Assembly (NCBI GenBank): GCA_951213105.1
Contig: OX578152.1
Location: 74,979,180-75,043,179 of the forward strand
Direction of reading: 5' to 3'
DNA length: 64,000 nucleotides
Source of the DNA: Amaurobius ferox
Taxonomy: Eukaryota; Arthropoda; Arachnida; Araneae; Amaurobiidae
Shown here: positions 22,345 to 33,197 of the stretch, piece after piece
Layout: the number at the start of each line of letters is the position of its first letter
How positions within the stretch are numbered: the stretch's first letter is position 1
Made by a program: the position numbers and the translations under genes
Notes under the pieces: model-generated
Told to the model about the DNA's origin: nothing
Database searches by the model: none
The model's input: the letters and a program-made list of their open reading frames with translations, nothing else

Positions 22345-22862
22345 TATATATATATGTGTGTATAAATGAGTGAAAGATACAAAATTCCAGAAATCACACG
22401 AATAAGGCGCTATGCTGCACTACAATGTGGATTTTAATATGTATAAATGAGTGAAAGATACAAAATTCCAGAAATCACACGAATATATATATATATAATC
22501 CAGAAATCACCCCCACCCGGCCATTCTTTGATATTGGTATTCATCTTTGTGCAATATATCGGCTACCGGGAGTGTTGTCTAGACGCAGGCTAGCTTAACC
22601 GGGGAGTGGGGGTCACAACCCCCCCCCCCCGGCCATTCTTTGATATAGTATTCATCTTTGTGCAATATATCGGCTACCGGGAGTGTTGTCTAGACGCAGG
22701 CTGGCTTAACCGGGGAGTGGGGGTCACAACCCCCCCCGGCCATTCTTTGATATGGTATTCATCTTTGTGCAATATATCGGCTACCGGGAGTGATGTCTAG
22801 ACGCAGGCTGGCTTAACCGGGGAGTGGGGGTCACAACCCCCCCCCGGCCATTCTTTGATATA
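22345..22862 (+). repeat. Short direct repeats and a ~108-bp GC-rich tandem array
   Basis: A ~44-bp phrase (ATAAATGAGTGAAAGATAC, then ATTCCAGAAATCAC) occurs at about 22361 and 22441, with a partial third. Next come units of about 112, 108 and 107 bp marked by GGCCATTCTTTGATAT, CGGCTACCGGGAGTG and TCTAGACGCAGGCT, separated by variable C runs. GC is far above the surroundings. Confidence 0.9.
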
Positions 22863-22892
22863 TTGCTTTCTTTCATTTTTATACTTTTCTGG

Positions 22893-22894
22893 TA

Positions 22895-22963
<69 letters not shown>

Positions 22964-22970
22964 CATATAT
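22893..22970. repeat. (AT)n(GT)n(AT)n compound microsatellite
   Basis: An AT run leads into a GT run and back to AT, ending at the left terminus of the Tc1-like element. Confidence 0.95.
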
Positions 22971-24502
22971 ATATACACTCATGTCCAAAAGTTAAGCATA
23001 ATTCGTAAAATGCGAAAAATTCGGAGTTAATATGGATACAATGGTTCACAATCAGTTGTGGAGAATCGTGGGACTAAGGTAAATCATTGTGCATATACAA
23101 AGCAGTTCAGTCGACGTCTACATAAGCAAAGCACCGGCGCACGCCGGAACGAGTATAAAACGGCCTCGAACGACATAGCCAGTTGAGGCAGAATTTCGCA
23201 AATGCTGTGGTATAGAGCGTTATTATCAATCAGAAAGGATTAACGATGTCACAAAGATGCCAACTGGACATGTTTCTGAAGAGACGAATTATTGGAACAC
23301 GAGAAGCAGTCGATCACAAACCGAAACTTCTCGATTTCCAAATGTGCCTCAGTGTGTGATCTCCAAAATGTGGCAGAGGTTTCAAACCACTAGAGATGTT
23401 ACCCGACGACCAGTACCAGGTCTACCAAAGGTAACAATCGTTCGGCGAGACCGATATTTGGTGATAACTTCGCGACGTCAGAAGAACCGTTCTGCCAGAC
23501 AACTGGGTTCAGCCCTGACAGCCGCCTCAGGAATCACTGTTTTGAGACCTGCTTACAGGAGACTCAGACACGCTGGTCTGTATGCCAGATGACCAGCAGT
23601 ATGCATCCACCTGACGTCTGCACAGAAACGCGCACGTTTACAGGAGTTTAGAACATCGGCAGTGGTATGGACAACAGTGAGCAATGTCATTTTCAATGAA
23701 GAGTCCAGGATTAACCTGCAAGCTGATCCTCGTCTTACCACGATCTGAAGAGAACTTGGAACGCGTTTTCACCCGGGAAGCATCACGGAAAGCTATCGTT
23801 TTCAGTTTGGAGGAATCGTGATCTCTGCAGTCATCGTCATGGCCGCACAGAATTCCACATCTTTGACACGGGATCGGTTACCAATCAAAGATACAAAGTC
23901 CTTAAGCCTACCGTTCGATTGCTTCGAGATGCTGTTGATCCCAATTTCATATTCATGGATGATAAAGCGCCTCCTCACCGTGTGGCATAATCGACCACTT
24001 CCTTCAAACTGAAAATATCCAGCACATGAAGTGACCTGACAACTCTCCTGATCTGAATCCAATAGAATAGAGCATATGTGGGATATGCTCGAGAGACATC
24101 TTGCAGCCTTCTACCCACCAAGCTCCGTTCCAGTTTGAAAACTGCTCTCCGTGAGGATTGGAACTCTTTGAGCACACAACTCATCCAAATCCTCATCGAA
24201 AATATAGGAAATCGTTGTGCAGCATGCGTGGCTACCCGAGGTTCCCACACACAGTGTTAAACTGCAGCATCACATTGTTTAAATCATTCTGTTTCACTGA
24301 GGTTGACACTCGTACTGTGACCCTTTTCTTTCAACCCTTTCCTCTGGATAATAAAAGTCGTTATTATCCTTGTTTTGCATTGTTTTCTTCTTCTATAACC
24401 CTATTACGTCCACATACCGCGTTTCCTTCCATTCCGATGTAGATATCCTGAAATTTTCACATTAACAGCAACTATGATTAACTTTTGGACATGAGTGTAT
24501 AT
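22971..24502 (+). mobile_element. Tc1-like DNA transposon, dead
   Basis: The terminal inverted repeats match: TACACTCATGTCCAAAAGTT at the left and AACTTTTGGACATGAGTGTA at the right, each next to TA-rich sequence as expected for TA target sites. The interior of ~1.5 kb holds one broken transposase. The right end directly abuts the TA that precedes the mariner element. Confidence 0.85.
23246..24263 (+). pseudogene. Tc1-family transposase, several frameshifts and stops
   Basis: Family: a Tc1 DDE transposase would cut and paste the element in the nucleus. The reading starts at 23246 (MSQRCQLDMFLKRRIIG), shifts frame near 23300, and continues with WQRFQTT, RQLGSALTAASG and YRRLRHAGLYAR, the paired helix-turn-helix DNA-binding region. 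A TGA ends that frame at 23590. Farther on, the first catalytic box reads IFNEESR where SDES is usual, so the first Asp appears to be Glu. FIFMDDKAPPHR (about 23950) keeps the second Asp. SPDLNPIE (about 24044-24067) keeps the Glu but is followed at once by a stop. The Asp-to-Glu spacing of 34 residues fits DD34E. It is clearly non-functional. Confidence 0.85.
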
Positions 24503-24503
24503 A

Positions 24504-26394
24504 CAGGGTGGTCATAAAAAAACTTCCCCGATATATGAACCCCTAGCGGCCTATCCGCTCAACCAATCGAAAGGAAATTTCAAATATTGTTATTTGAAGG
24601 TATGCGCTCGAGATTGTGATGATTTCAAAAAAATAGAGCTCTCACGGTTACGGTTACAGTGAAAAAAATTCGAAATTTTCGAATAGCAACGCCCACTTTT
24701 TTCCTGCGAAAATTGATCAGCGCATTGAAAAACCATAAATGGCGTTGAAACGATGCACGTATGACGAAAATTGGCAGCGTAAAATATTTGCAAAGAAGAG
24801 CATTGTAAAGGGCCAATGACAACACAGAGAGGAGATACATTGATGCACGTTGCATAATTCACAGAGATAGACAGTAAAAGCACCAATCACAGAACACCAT
24901 GTGCAAAGCATTGCTTGTTGAAAACCTTTAATAAGCAGTGTGGGACAATTGTTTCTTCAATCAGGTGTTCAAACGTGCCAACAAGCAACTTACAGGGAAA
25001 CAGCGAGGTGAATTGATAAAGCTGTTTTATCTGAACGGGTGAAATGCTGTCGAGGCAGTGCGAGTTTATCGGCGAAATCATAAGCTAAGACGAGGCCCAT
25101 GTTCCGTACGAACTGTGCGTGATTTAGTAAAAAAATTTAAAAAAACTGGATGCACATGTGATAGACCTCGATCCGGACGACCGTTCCTGCTGAAGTTGCT
25201 GCGGAAGCGCATAATACGATTACTGCAGGTCCATTGCGTACTGCAAGAAGCGTTGCCCGCAATTTGGATGTGCCGAAAACCACAGTACACGAGCTTCTGC
25301 GCTCTGTTTTGCGGATGTTTCCTTATCGATTCCAGCGCGTTCAGATGTTGCAATCTGGAGACGAGCAACAGCGTGTCGACTTTGCGAATTTCTTCCTCAT
25401 CAGATATGATGAAGAAAGCAGGTGGCCGCTGTGGATATTATGGACGAATGGGGCACATTTCTCCTTAACTGGGAACGTAAACTCCAAGAACTGCGTTCAC
25501 TGGGCTGACGAAAATCCTCACGACGTGGCACCAGCTCCTTTACACGAAGCTAAAGTGACTGTGTGGTGCGGCATTGCAAGCGCATTCGTTCTCGGACCGT
25601 GCTTCTTCGAAGAGGTCATTTTCAAGGGCATGCAAACGTGCTCCATCACAGGTCCTCGGTAGCAGAATTACGTAATTCCAGTATTGCAGCAGCGAAATGT
25701 CTTTAATGACATTGCATGGATGCAAAAGGGTGCTCCTCCACACGTCGCTACATATGTTCGACAAGTGCTGCAACAGAACTTTGGTGATAGGGTCATCCCC
25801 CGTAACTTTGCAGTTTCGTGGCCATCGCAATCCCCCGATCTCACTCCGATGCATTTCTGTTTCTGGGGTTATCTGAAATCTAAGGTGTACACATCAAATC
25901 CACGATATTTGTCAGAATTGAAAAATGCCGTAAAACGTGAAGTTATACAGATTCCTCCTGCGATGTTACGGTCGTCATTGTTGTCAACAATCTCCCGGCA
26001 TGCAATGCGTTATCGTCTGCGAAGGTGGGCACGTTGAAAACTTGTAATTCCAATAAAAGTTTTTTTCCTTCTCCTCTCTTGTGTTGTCATTGGTCCTTTA
26101 CAATGCTCTTCTTTGCAAATGTTTTACGCCGCCAATTTTTATCATACGTGTATCGTTCCAACGCCATTTATTGTTTTTCAATGCGCTGATCAATTTGCGT
26201 AGGAAAAAAGTGGGTGTTGCCATTTGAAATTTTTGAAATTTGTAACCGTAACCGTGAGAGCTCTATTGTTTGAAATCATCACAATCTCGAGCGCATACCT
26301 TCAAACAACAATATCTGAAATTTCCTTTCGATTGGTTGAGCGGTTAGGCCGCTAGGAGTTCATATATCGGGGAAGTTTTTTTATGACCACCCTG
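24504..26394 (+). mobile_element. mariner-like transposon with ~335-bp terminal inverted repeats
   Basis: Left arm 24504-24838 and right arm 26062-26394 are inverted copies at roughly 90% identity by eye. Both start CAGGGTGGTCATAAAAAAAC from the outside. A TA precedes the left end; the right end is followed by CATATA, so the target duplication there has mutated or was lost. One broken transposase lies between the arms. Such long arms are unusual for mariner, whose TIRs are often about 30 bp. Confidence 0.85.
24971..26037 (+). pseudogene. mariner-like transposase, all three catalytic positions changed
   Basis: Family: transposase for cut-and-paste movement. The N-terminal part (GELIKLFYLNG, NAVEAVRVYRRNHKLRRG, VRDLVKKFKKTG, DRPRSGRP) resembles the DUF4817 helix-turn-helix domain common in arthropod mariner relatives. 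Lesions are a TGA at 25040, a frameshift near 25200 and a TAG at about 25660. In the catalytic part, the expected TDEAHF box reads TNGAHF (Asn at 25447), QDGAPPH reads QKGAPPH (Lys at 25726), and SPDLTPMD reads SPDLTPMH (His at 25852). The last two positions are 41 residues apart, which recalls DD41D (rosa-type) mariners rather than DD34D. The C-terminal 117 residues are otherwise an open, well-preserved frame. Confidence 0.85.
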
Positions 26395-27299
26395 CATATA
26401 TAACTGTTCACAAATAATAACAAGAGGAAATTTTCATCCATGACGCTGAAGAATTTTACAATTGTGCATTAAATTAAAAATTATTTTAGCTATATCGTGT
26501 TCATATACTCACGGATACACACACATTGCTACACTCATATACACATATTATCTAAAAACATTTGATTGGAATTCAAGAATCTGTAAAACCTGAAATTCCT
26601 TTGCAATCTCGAATACATAATTTTGATAAAATTTCAATATTCTCCTTTTAAATTTTTTGGATTGTATATAAAATATATGCAGCTAAACGAAATGTGCTAT
26701 GTAAAGACATTGTACAGGCAAAATTTGGAGGTTCTACAAAAACAGAACGCGGGCGCACCAAGCAAGAACAAAGTTGCACTTTTAAAATATATTTAAAGCG
26801 TTTCGTTTCAAGATCAGTATTTCAAAATCTTCAAAATATGAGCGTGCAGAAAGTATGGTTTGAATGTTTTATCAAAATCAATTTATTCCTTCCATACGCT
26901 GAAAGAACATTTCAACGTTTTATTTCCGGGGATGGAAGCTTTTGCAGTCCCTTTCTGCAATATATTTAATGTATTTCTGCATCCTTTCAAATTTGTTTAG
27001 TTTTTCTCAGTTGTTTCGAAATGTTCAAGTGCAGCATTATTCGGAAGAAGCACTCACATAGAATTGCATTTAGTTTTAACTTAGTGTTTTACTTCAGTGG
27101 CTGTATTTTTTATCATAGATTTATTTCGACTTATTCAGAAATAAGAGATGTGTTCCTATTCGTTTCTATTACTTCTGTGGTATAATTTTTTTTTTAATTT
27201 CTTTAAAATATATTTTTCCTGGGGAATTCTAATTTTCAGAATTTCAACCCGGTGTTACCAGCAGCTGGACGAGCTTTACAACGAATTTTAACAGAAATA
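26395..27299. other. Unassigned AT-rich DNA
   Basis: No recognised feature. The 91-residue frame at 26694-26969 has no domain I can name. Confidence 0.4.
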
Positions 27300-27640
27300 A
27301 CTAAATTTCAAACTTCTATCAACTTTTTTTTTAATTAGCGATGCAAATTTCACCATTTTATGGCAAAATTTAGCCATTTTTATCTGCTCAACGTTCCAAA
27401 AATGGCTAAATCCAGCTATAAAATGGTTAAGTTGGTAGCCAGTGTTACCAACGCTTAATGAACCTATGGCTAGAACCATGGGGGAAATGGCATTTATGAC
27501 TAGATTTTGCATTAGCCATTTTATGATTTATTGAATTAGCCATTTTATGACTAGATTTTGCATTTTGTTTTAGGTGCCAAACGTTTAAAAATGGCTAAAT
27601 CTAGCCATGAAATATGCAAGTTTGAAATACTGTGGTAGTG
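27300..27640. repeat. Repeats of AAATGGCTAAAT in both orientations
   Basis: The phrases ATGGCTAAATC and AGCCATTTTATG recur at least ten times in direct and inverted orientation, including ACTAGATTTTGCATT twice. It may be a decayed palindromic repeat; no boundaries are clear. Confidence 0.6.
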
Positions 27641-28479
27641 TTGTTCAAACGTCAATAATAATTAGAGTAGAAAAAAAAATGAATTATTTATATCATCAAA
27701 ATAAATTTGAGAATTAAATTATACTACACAGATATCAAGATTTCCTTATAGCGATCTTCCAAAATTGTAGTATGGGTACTGCGTGCAAGAGCACTCTAGG
27801 GTAACCCTGCAGAGTTCAACTGATTACGTAGCCGAATTTAATAATTTCAGTATTTTGCCAACTAAAATAAAATATATTATATATTAAAATATATTATATA
27901 AAAAGTGGAAGCTAATCAGTCCATTTAAAAGCATTGTTCTTGAAAGTGTATTTTTTACCTAGACTTAAGCATCGAACTATTTTGGTGTTCCTCTGTGTTC
28001 TCTCTATGCACAGGATAGCAACTTGGATCGAAAGCTACAATTCACATATTCCATGACCATTAGTCCACAATATAATGCTTACTAATCATTGGTTATAGAC
28101 GTGGATTTATTGAAGTTTTTAAACAATAATACATACGAATTTTTACATTATTCACTGTACATAATACATTATTACATTAATATATAAGAATACATAAAAA
28201 TTAGAAAAATGATAAGCCGCATAATAATTACTTTAAACCAGAAATAAATTGACATCAGTATAGTAATCATGTTTGTAAAATCTTACACAACAATACTTAA
28301 ACATACAAATACTCTAACTTACACATACATGAATAAACAGCAATATAAGACAAGAAATATACATTTAAAATACCTTTTATAGTAATTTATGCCATTTATA
28401 GTAGTTTATATAATATATTATGTAGCTAATAATTAACTTATTTCTTTAATTAAGAATTTAACAGAATGGAAGATAATTG
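27641..28479. other. Unassigned, very AT-rich DNA
   Basis: No gene or repeat edge seen. Confidence 0.4.
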
Positions 28480-28990
28480 ATTTAAAAAGCCATTATGATC
28501 TTGGAAATTATAATTGCTTAATTACTATTACTTTGAAGATATTTTATTCGATTTTCTTCTTTATGTAATGCGTTACAATATTTATTATAAGTTGGATGGT
28601 CTGTGCCTATTTGTTCTATTACATAAATTAAAATTAGTGCAATTTATGCATTTTTTATATAGATTTTTTACATTCTAAGTTCATTAGAATAGTTTGTAGA
28701 CATTGAATTGGATGAATTAAAGTTATGGCTTACATTCCCAAACTGTTGACATCTGAAGCATTTAACTAATTAGCAAAGTTTTTTGACGGGACATGTAATT
28801 AAGTTAGATAACAGAAATCCTTTATTAAATATAGTTTTTGATGTTCCCAAGTCTGTAGTCTCCATAGAGAATATAACATTTCTTTTGCCGTTTTTGCGAG
28901 TTAATGCTATCATCAATTTTATATGTGATAAATCATTTATTAAGTCATTATCTTTTAATCTTCTATTAAATACGTTTCTCGTCAATAATA
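28480..28990 (-). pseudogene. LINE ORF1 (gag-like zinc-knuckle protein) relic
   Basis: Family: ORF1 of Jockey-type LINEs binds the element's RNA. On the minus strand, a 71-residue open piece (28770-28985) ends ITCPVKKLC, then a stop, and continues in frame as LVKCFRCQQFGNVSHNF. This is a decayed CCHC knuckle in which the His reads Asn and the last Cys reads Phe. Farther on, GTDHPTYNKYCNALHKEENRIKYL resembles the final knuckle and the following Cys-Pro-x-x-x-lysine-rich stretch of such proteins. There are several stops. I cannot tell whether it belongs to the LINE family at 33 kb. Confidence 0.5.
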
Positions 28991-29000
28991 TATGAAGAAA

Positions 29001-29800
29001 TGGAAAATAATGTTAATTTTCTGGTGCCTGATTTACTTATTTTTGAATTTTAAATAAGTTTGTAAGAGCTGTGTTATAAAATTATTTTTCGATATCAACA
29101 TTTTCTGCTGTGTTGCATTCAATTATAATTTGTTTTGAATTACAGAAAGTTAAATTTTCCTACTTTATTAGGTGGTTTGGGCAATCTGTATTTCCTAATA
29201 TTTTAATTAATTCTTTTGTTTTACTGTCATCATTTGGTCTGAGGTGGAGGAACTGGGATACTTTTTAATTGTAACAGATGATTTTATATAATGAATTATT
29301 TTTTTGCTTCTGTTGCTTCTAATATGGCTCGTGTACTGAAACAGATGTTTCTGTTCTCAAGAATGAGCAGAAACAAAATTTAAAGTAAGAAAAAATAATA
29401 TTAATTTTCTGGTATCTGTTTTTTATCTTTTTTAAATTCAAAATTATTTTTTATGAGCTGTGTTATGAAATTCTTTTGCAATGTCAACATTTTCTGCTAT
29501 GTTGTATTCAATTACAATTTCTTTTCAATTATAGAAAGTTAAAATTTCCAACTTTGTTAGGTTTGGGCAATCTGTGTTTCCAAATATTTCAATTAATTCT
29601 TCTCTTGTTTTGCTGTCATCTTTTGGTTTGGCGTGGAGGGAGTAGGATACTTCTTTTTATTGCAACAAATGATTCTATATAATTAATGTTATTTTTTGTT
29701 CCTATTGCTTTTAACATTTTTAGTGATTCCTGTACTAAAATAGGTATTTCTGTTCTCATGAATGAGAACAAATTTGTTTTAGGTAAAACTGACATTATTT
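29001..29800. repeat. Diverged tandem duplication, two ~385-bp units
   Basis: Units beginning about 29001 and 29386 share AACATTTTCTGCT, GAAAGTTAAA, GGGCAATCTGT, TTAATTAATTCTT and GTACTRAAA in order. On the minus strand the second unit has a 63-residue open piece (29616-29807) with no known domain. The units lie upstream of the ORF1 relic on the same strand and may be parts of the same element. Confidence 0.7.
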
Positions 29801-29934
29801 TGAACATTAGATGTTATTCGCATTAACATATTGCAATTATTGTATATAATGAAAACATTCTTGAAATTCCTATCCACTTTCTTTCTAAGCCCACTTAGTG
29901 TTTTATTTGAAATCTACCCGAAGGGGTAAGTCAT

Positions 29935-30490
29935 ATATTTGCTCGACCAGGACAGAGCCACTCGATTTAGACCTGAACTCAGTAGCGATTACAACCACAA
30001 GGACCGCACCATCAGTCTTATAACCCATCACCTTTCGAATGGACTTTCGGACCTACATATTAAAAACTATGGTGAGGGGCGACCTGAGGGTTTACGCCCA
30101 CTATCGGACCTACATATTTATCAGGCTCATACTCCGCGTAGACACGATAGTTTTAGGGGGCGTCAAGGATCATCGAGAATCGCCATGGTGGCGACAAGAA
30201 TCGTCGCAGATCGCCATGACAGCGTCAAAGATCGTCGAGGAACTACGCCAAAGCCCGGCTTATAAATGATTCTGCTCCTGGTGGTTATAAAGGTGCCCCT
30301 TTTAACAATCACTATGGTAGTGCATATGGCCACGTATAAACATTATCAACAAATTTCTAGCTCATTTGGTTCCCCAAAAATGTTGTTTTCCACGGTCTGT
30401 GTTAGGTCCCGTAGGTCCGCGCATAAATCAGGATCTGACTGCCGCGTTCGATCCTTACGCCCTAACTACTGGACTATTTCAGCCCATTAT
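29935..30490 (-). mobile_element. SINE with expanded interior
   Basis: The tRNA-like head (about 30411-30487 on the minus strand) has a CCAGTAGTTAGGGCG A-box and a GGATCGAACGCGG stretch in the B-box region. The far end (29939-30130) matches the SINE body: ATTTAGACCTGAACTCAGTAG, GGACCGCACC, and TACTCCGCGTAGACACGAT. Between them lie repeated ATCGTCG/ATCGCCATG phrases (30160-30240) and about 170 bp not found in other copies. Confidence 0.6.
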
Positions 30491-30944
30491 TTATATGTCA
30501 ATAATATTTAACTTTTTGTTATTTAATTTGGAAAAGCGAATCTCGTTACTATGACACAACCGTCGGCATATGTACAGCTGGGAGGGGGAAAATGCCCCAC
30601 CTTTGTTACTCGAGCATCGTTCATTGTAAAGCAAATTTTAAAATACCAATCGATTAAAAATAACATCCTCAATAGATTCATGTCCATAAAATTTGCATAA
30701 TGGGTCGTCTCCATATCTAAATGCTCACAAACTTCGACATGTTTAATGGCCACACCCAATTTGAAAGTCATAAACAAATTCTAGACCCCCCCCCCCCACA
30801 CAAATAAGTCTAAATATAAATGTTCGTGCAGTTCCTAGCTTTATATCTAGAGATATTTAATATTCTGAAATGTACAATTTTCAGAGGTCAGATGAAAACA
30901 GCAATTTAAAGGACGAGATTTCGTTGATTGGCCACAGCTGTTCT
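30491..30944. other. Unassigned DNA with C homopolymer near 30786
   Basis: Nothing recognised beyond the C run. Confidence 0.4.
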
Positions 30945-31950
30945 AATAAAGTGAGTCATTTGCAGACCAATCATCTGTTGCAAGTACGCATGCACACACA
31001 ATTCTTAGTGGAGAAATCTTCACATTTTACAGCAACACTTACCCCAAATATTTAATTAATAAATGTCATTGATAAAAATAATGCTAACAACAATAAATGT
31101 CATTGATAAAAATAATGCTAACAACAATAAATGCCATTGATAAAAATAATGAAAACAATAAATGTCATTGATAAAAATAATAATAACAACAATAAATGTC
31201 ATTGATTTAATAAATGTCAACCTTGATGTAGTTACTACTTGAGTTCATATACCTACGTACTTCAAGGTTTTTCCAAAGTGAACTAGGCCAAGCAGACAAA
31301 TCATTTACTGTAAGTGACACACAGTTCCTATTTGTTGTTGTTGAGACCCAGACCATCCGACCTACCAGAAAGATTTAAGGTATCTGTACCGGGAAGAGCT
31401 ACCCAATTTAGACCGGAACCCAGTGGGGCAGGCATCCACAGGGACCGTACCCTCCTTCCCCTACCACCAACCTCTCGGAAGGACTTACGGACCCACATGA
31501 TTAACGTGATCGTACTCCGCGTGAACAATGCTGCAGTTTTGGCAGCGGAAAGAATAGAACCCGGGCCTACCGAGTGCAATTTCCGTGTGCTAACCACTGG
31601 GCTGCCGAGCCCTACACAGTTCCTATGGGAAAATCTTCGCATTTTACAGCAATACGTACCTCAGTTAATAACATATATTCCATTAATAAATGTCACTGAT
31701 AAAAATAATTATAACAATAATAACTATTAAATATCCCTGATTTAATAAATGTCAACCTTGATGTATTACTACTTGAGTTGATACGAGTATATCTGCGTAC
31801 GTCAAGCTTTTTCCCAAAGTGAACTAGCCCAAGCAGACCAACTATCTGCTGCAAGTGCACATGCAGTTCTTATTTAGTGGGAAAATCTTCACATTTTACT
31901 GCAATTATTACCCCAATTAATAACATATATTTAATTAAAAAGTTCAGGTT
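30945..31950 (+). repeat. Three diverged copies of a long tandem unit, with a ~35-bp sub-array
   Basis: GTCAACCTTGATGTA, then ACTACTTGAGTT, CCAAAGTGAACTAG, CCAAGCAGAC and AATCTTC.CATTTTAC recur around 30950, 31220 and 31750. Within the first, AATAAATGTCATTGATAAAA repeats about four times (31057-31215). The middle unit is interrupted by a SINE. Confidence 0.75.
31332..31613 (-). mobile_element. Full-length tRNA-headed SINE with 13-bp target duplication
   Basis: The element is flanked by ACACAGTTCCTAT at 31319-31331 and 31614-31626, a clean duplication of the tandem unit it entered. On the minus strand the head reads GGGCTCGGCAGCCCAGTGG, then a B-box-like GGGTTCTATTC. The body carries the GGTTCCGGTCTAAATTGGG phrase and the 3' end is (CAA)n. 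This copy defines the family ends used to recognise the fragments at 4585, 10131, 29935 and 41605. Confidence 0.85.
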
Positions 31951-32395
31951 CTTTGTTACTCGCAAGAAACGATAGAGTAAGCTAAATACATTCACTTATT
32001 CATTTCCTTCCTCCCTCTTCTAACAAGTCGGTATTTTTAATTGCACCAACATTCTTCCAACTGCTAATTATGTAAGAAGCTGAACAATTAATGAACTTAA
32101 TGAGAGAAGCAGAACAATTTGATCGCAAAATCTGGACAAAATGAAAAGTTGAATATAATGAAAGCTTACTGGTATTAAAGATCAGAAATCTTTGCAAACT
32201 AAATTCTATATATAGAGGAAGATTAACTGGACCAAATGATATTCTAAATTAGATGGTTATTAATTAACTTTACGTTACTTAGTATATATAAAGTATGGAG
32301 TTTGGTTTTTCTTTATTTAGTATTCGTTTATTCTTTTAAAAGTCATATAACCAACAAATATTTTCTTCTAAAAGTTTCAAAATTCGTCATTTATA
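31951..32395. other. Unassigned AT-rich DNA
   Basis: No feature recognised. Confidence 0.4.
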
Positions 32396-32841
32396 CAGTG
32401 TTCCTAGAAAGTCCGTAAATATCCCAATAAATTTGTAAGAAAAGTTCCATGACTGTACACATTAGGTCTATCTATAGTAAAGTGAACACTCCTGATAGAA
32501 TAGAAACGCTTGTAGTGTCCCCAGCGAGCAATTTAAAAATTTAGATTAAATAACTCAACAATAAAGCGAGATAGACAAAAAAGCCAATTACAAAGTTGTA
32601 GAAAATTATCTTCTGGATAGAAATCGACAGCACTAACGAACGAAGCGCGTATATGGAAAGCAACAAATACCTGTCAAAGTTAATCCGTTATGCTAACTTT
32701 TAACATTCTCCTCTGAATTTGCTACAATCATTTTTATTCAATCGGACAGGCTCGTTTTACTCTCGATAGACCTAACGCATACACTCATGGACCTTTTCTT
32801 ACAAAGTTATTGAAGTGCCGAAGGACTTTTCTAGAAACCCT
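32396..32841. mobile_element. MITE of Tc1/mariner type
   Basis: The ends are inverted copies over about 75 bp: CAGTGTTCCTAGAAAGTCC outside left, CAGGGTTTCTAGAAAAGTCC outside right, each followed by TTTGTAAGAAAAG.TCCATGA. TA flanks both ends (32394-32395 and 32842-32843). No transposase is encoded. Confidence 0.8.
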
Positions 32842-33197
32842 GTATGATGCATAGGGTGTAGTAAGGTAATTTTAGGTATATGGGTAAAGTTGGTGATTGC
32901 GTCAATTTGACGAGTCGCAGTTCGAGAAATGCCTCAAGTACTCTCCACTTAAAATTTAGTAAGTATTTCGAGTTTCCACGACCAGGGATTGTCCAAATAT
33001 TAATAAAAAACCCACAATTAAATCTCCCATAGAGATAACATTATGCAGACGATATTTCTTCCTCCAATTTACTTGAAGAAAATTATATCATGCCTATTAG
33101 CAATGGATTTAAATTCAGTGTGTTTATGCAGCAGACAATTTTTATTAGATATTTTCCAATTTAAATAATAAAGAAACGTATATAAAATAAGTTTTAT
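32842..33197. other. Unassigned DNA upstream of the LINE
   Basis: No recognised feature. Confidence 0.4.
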
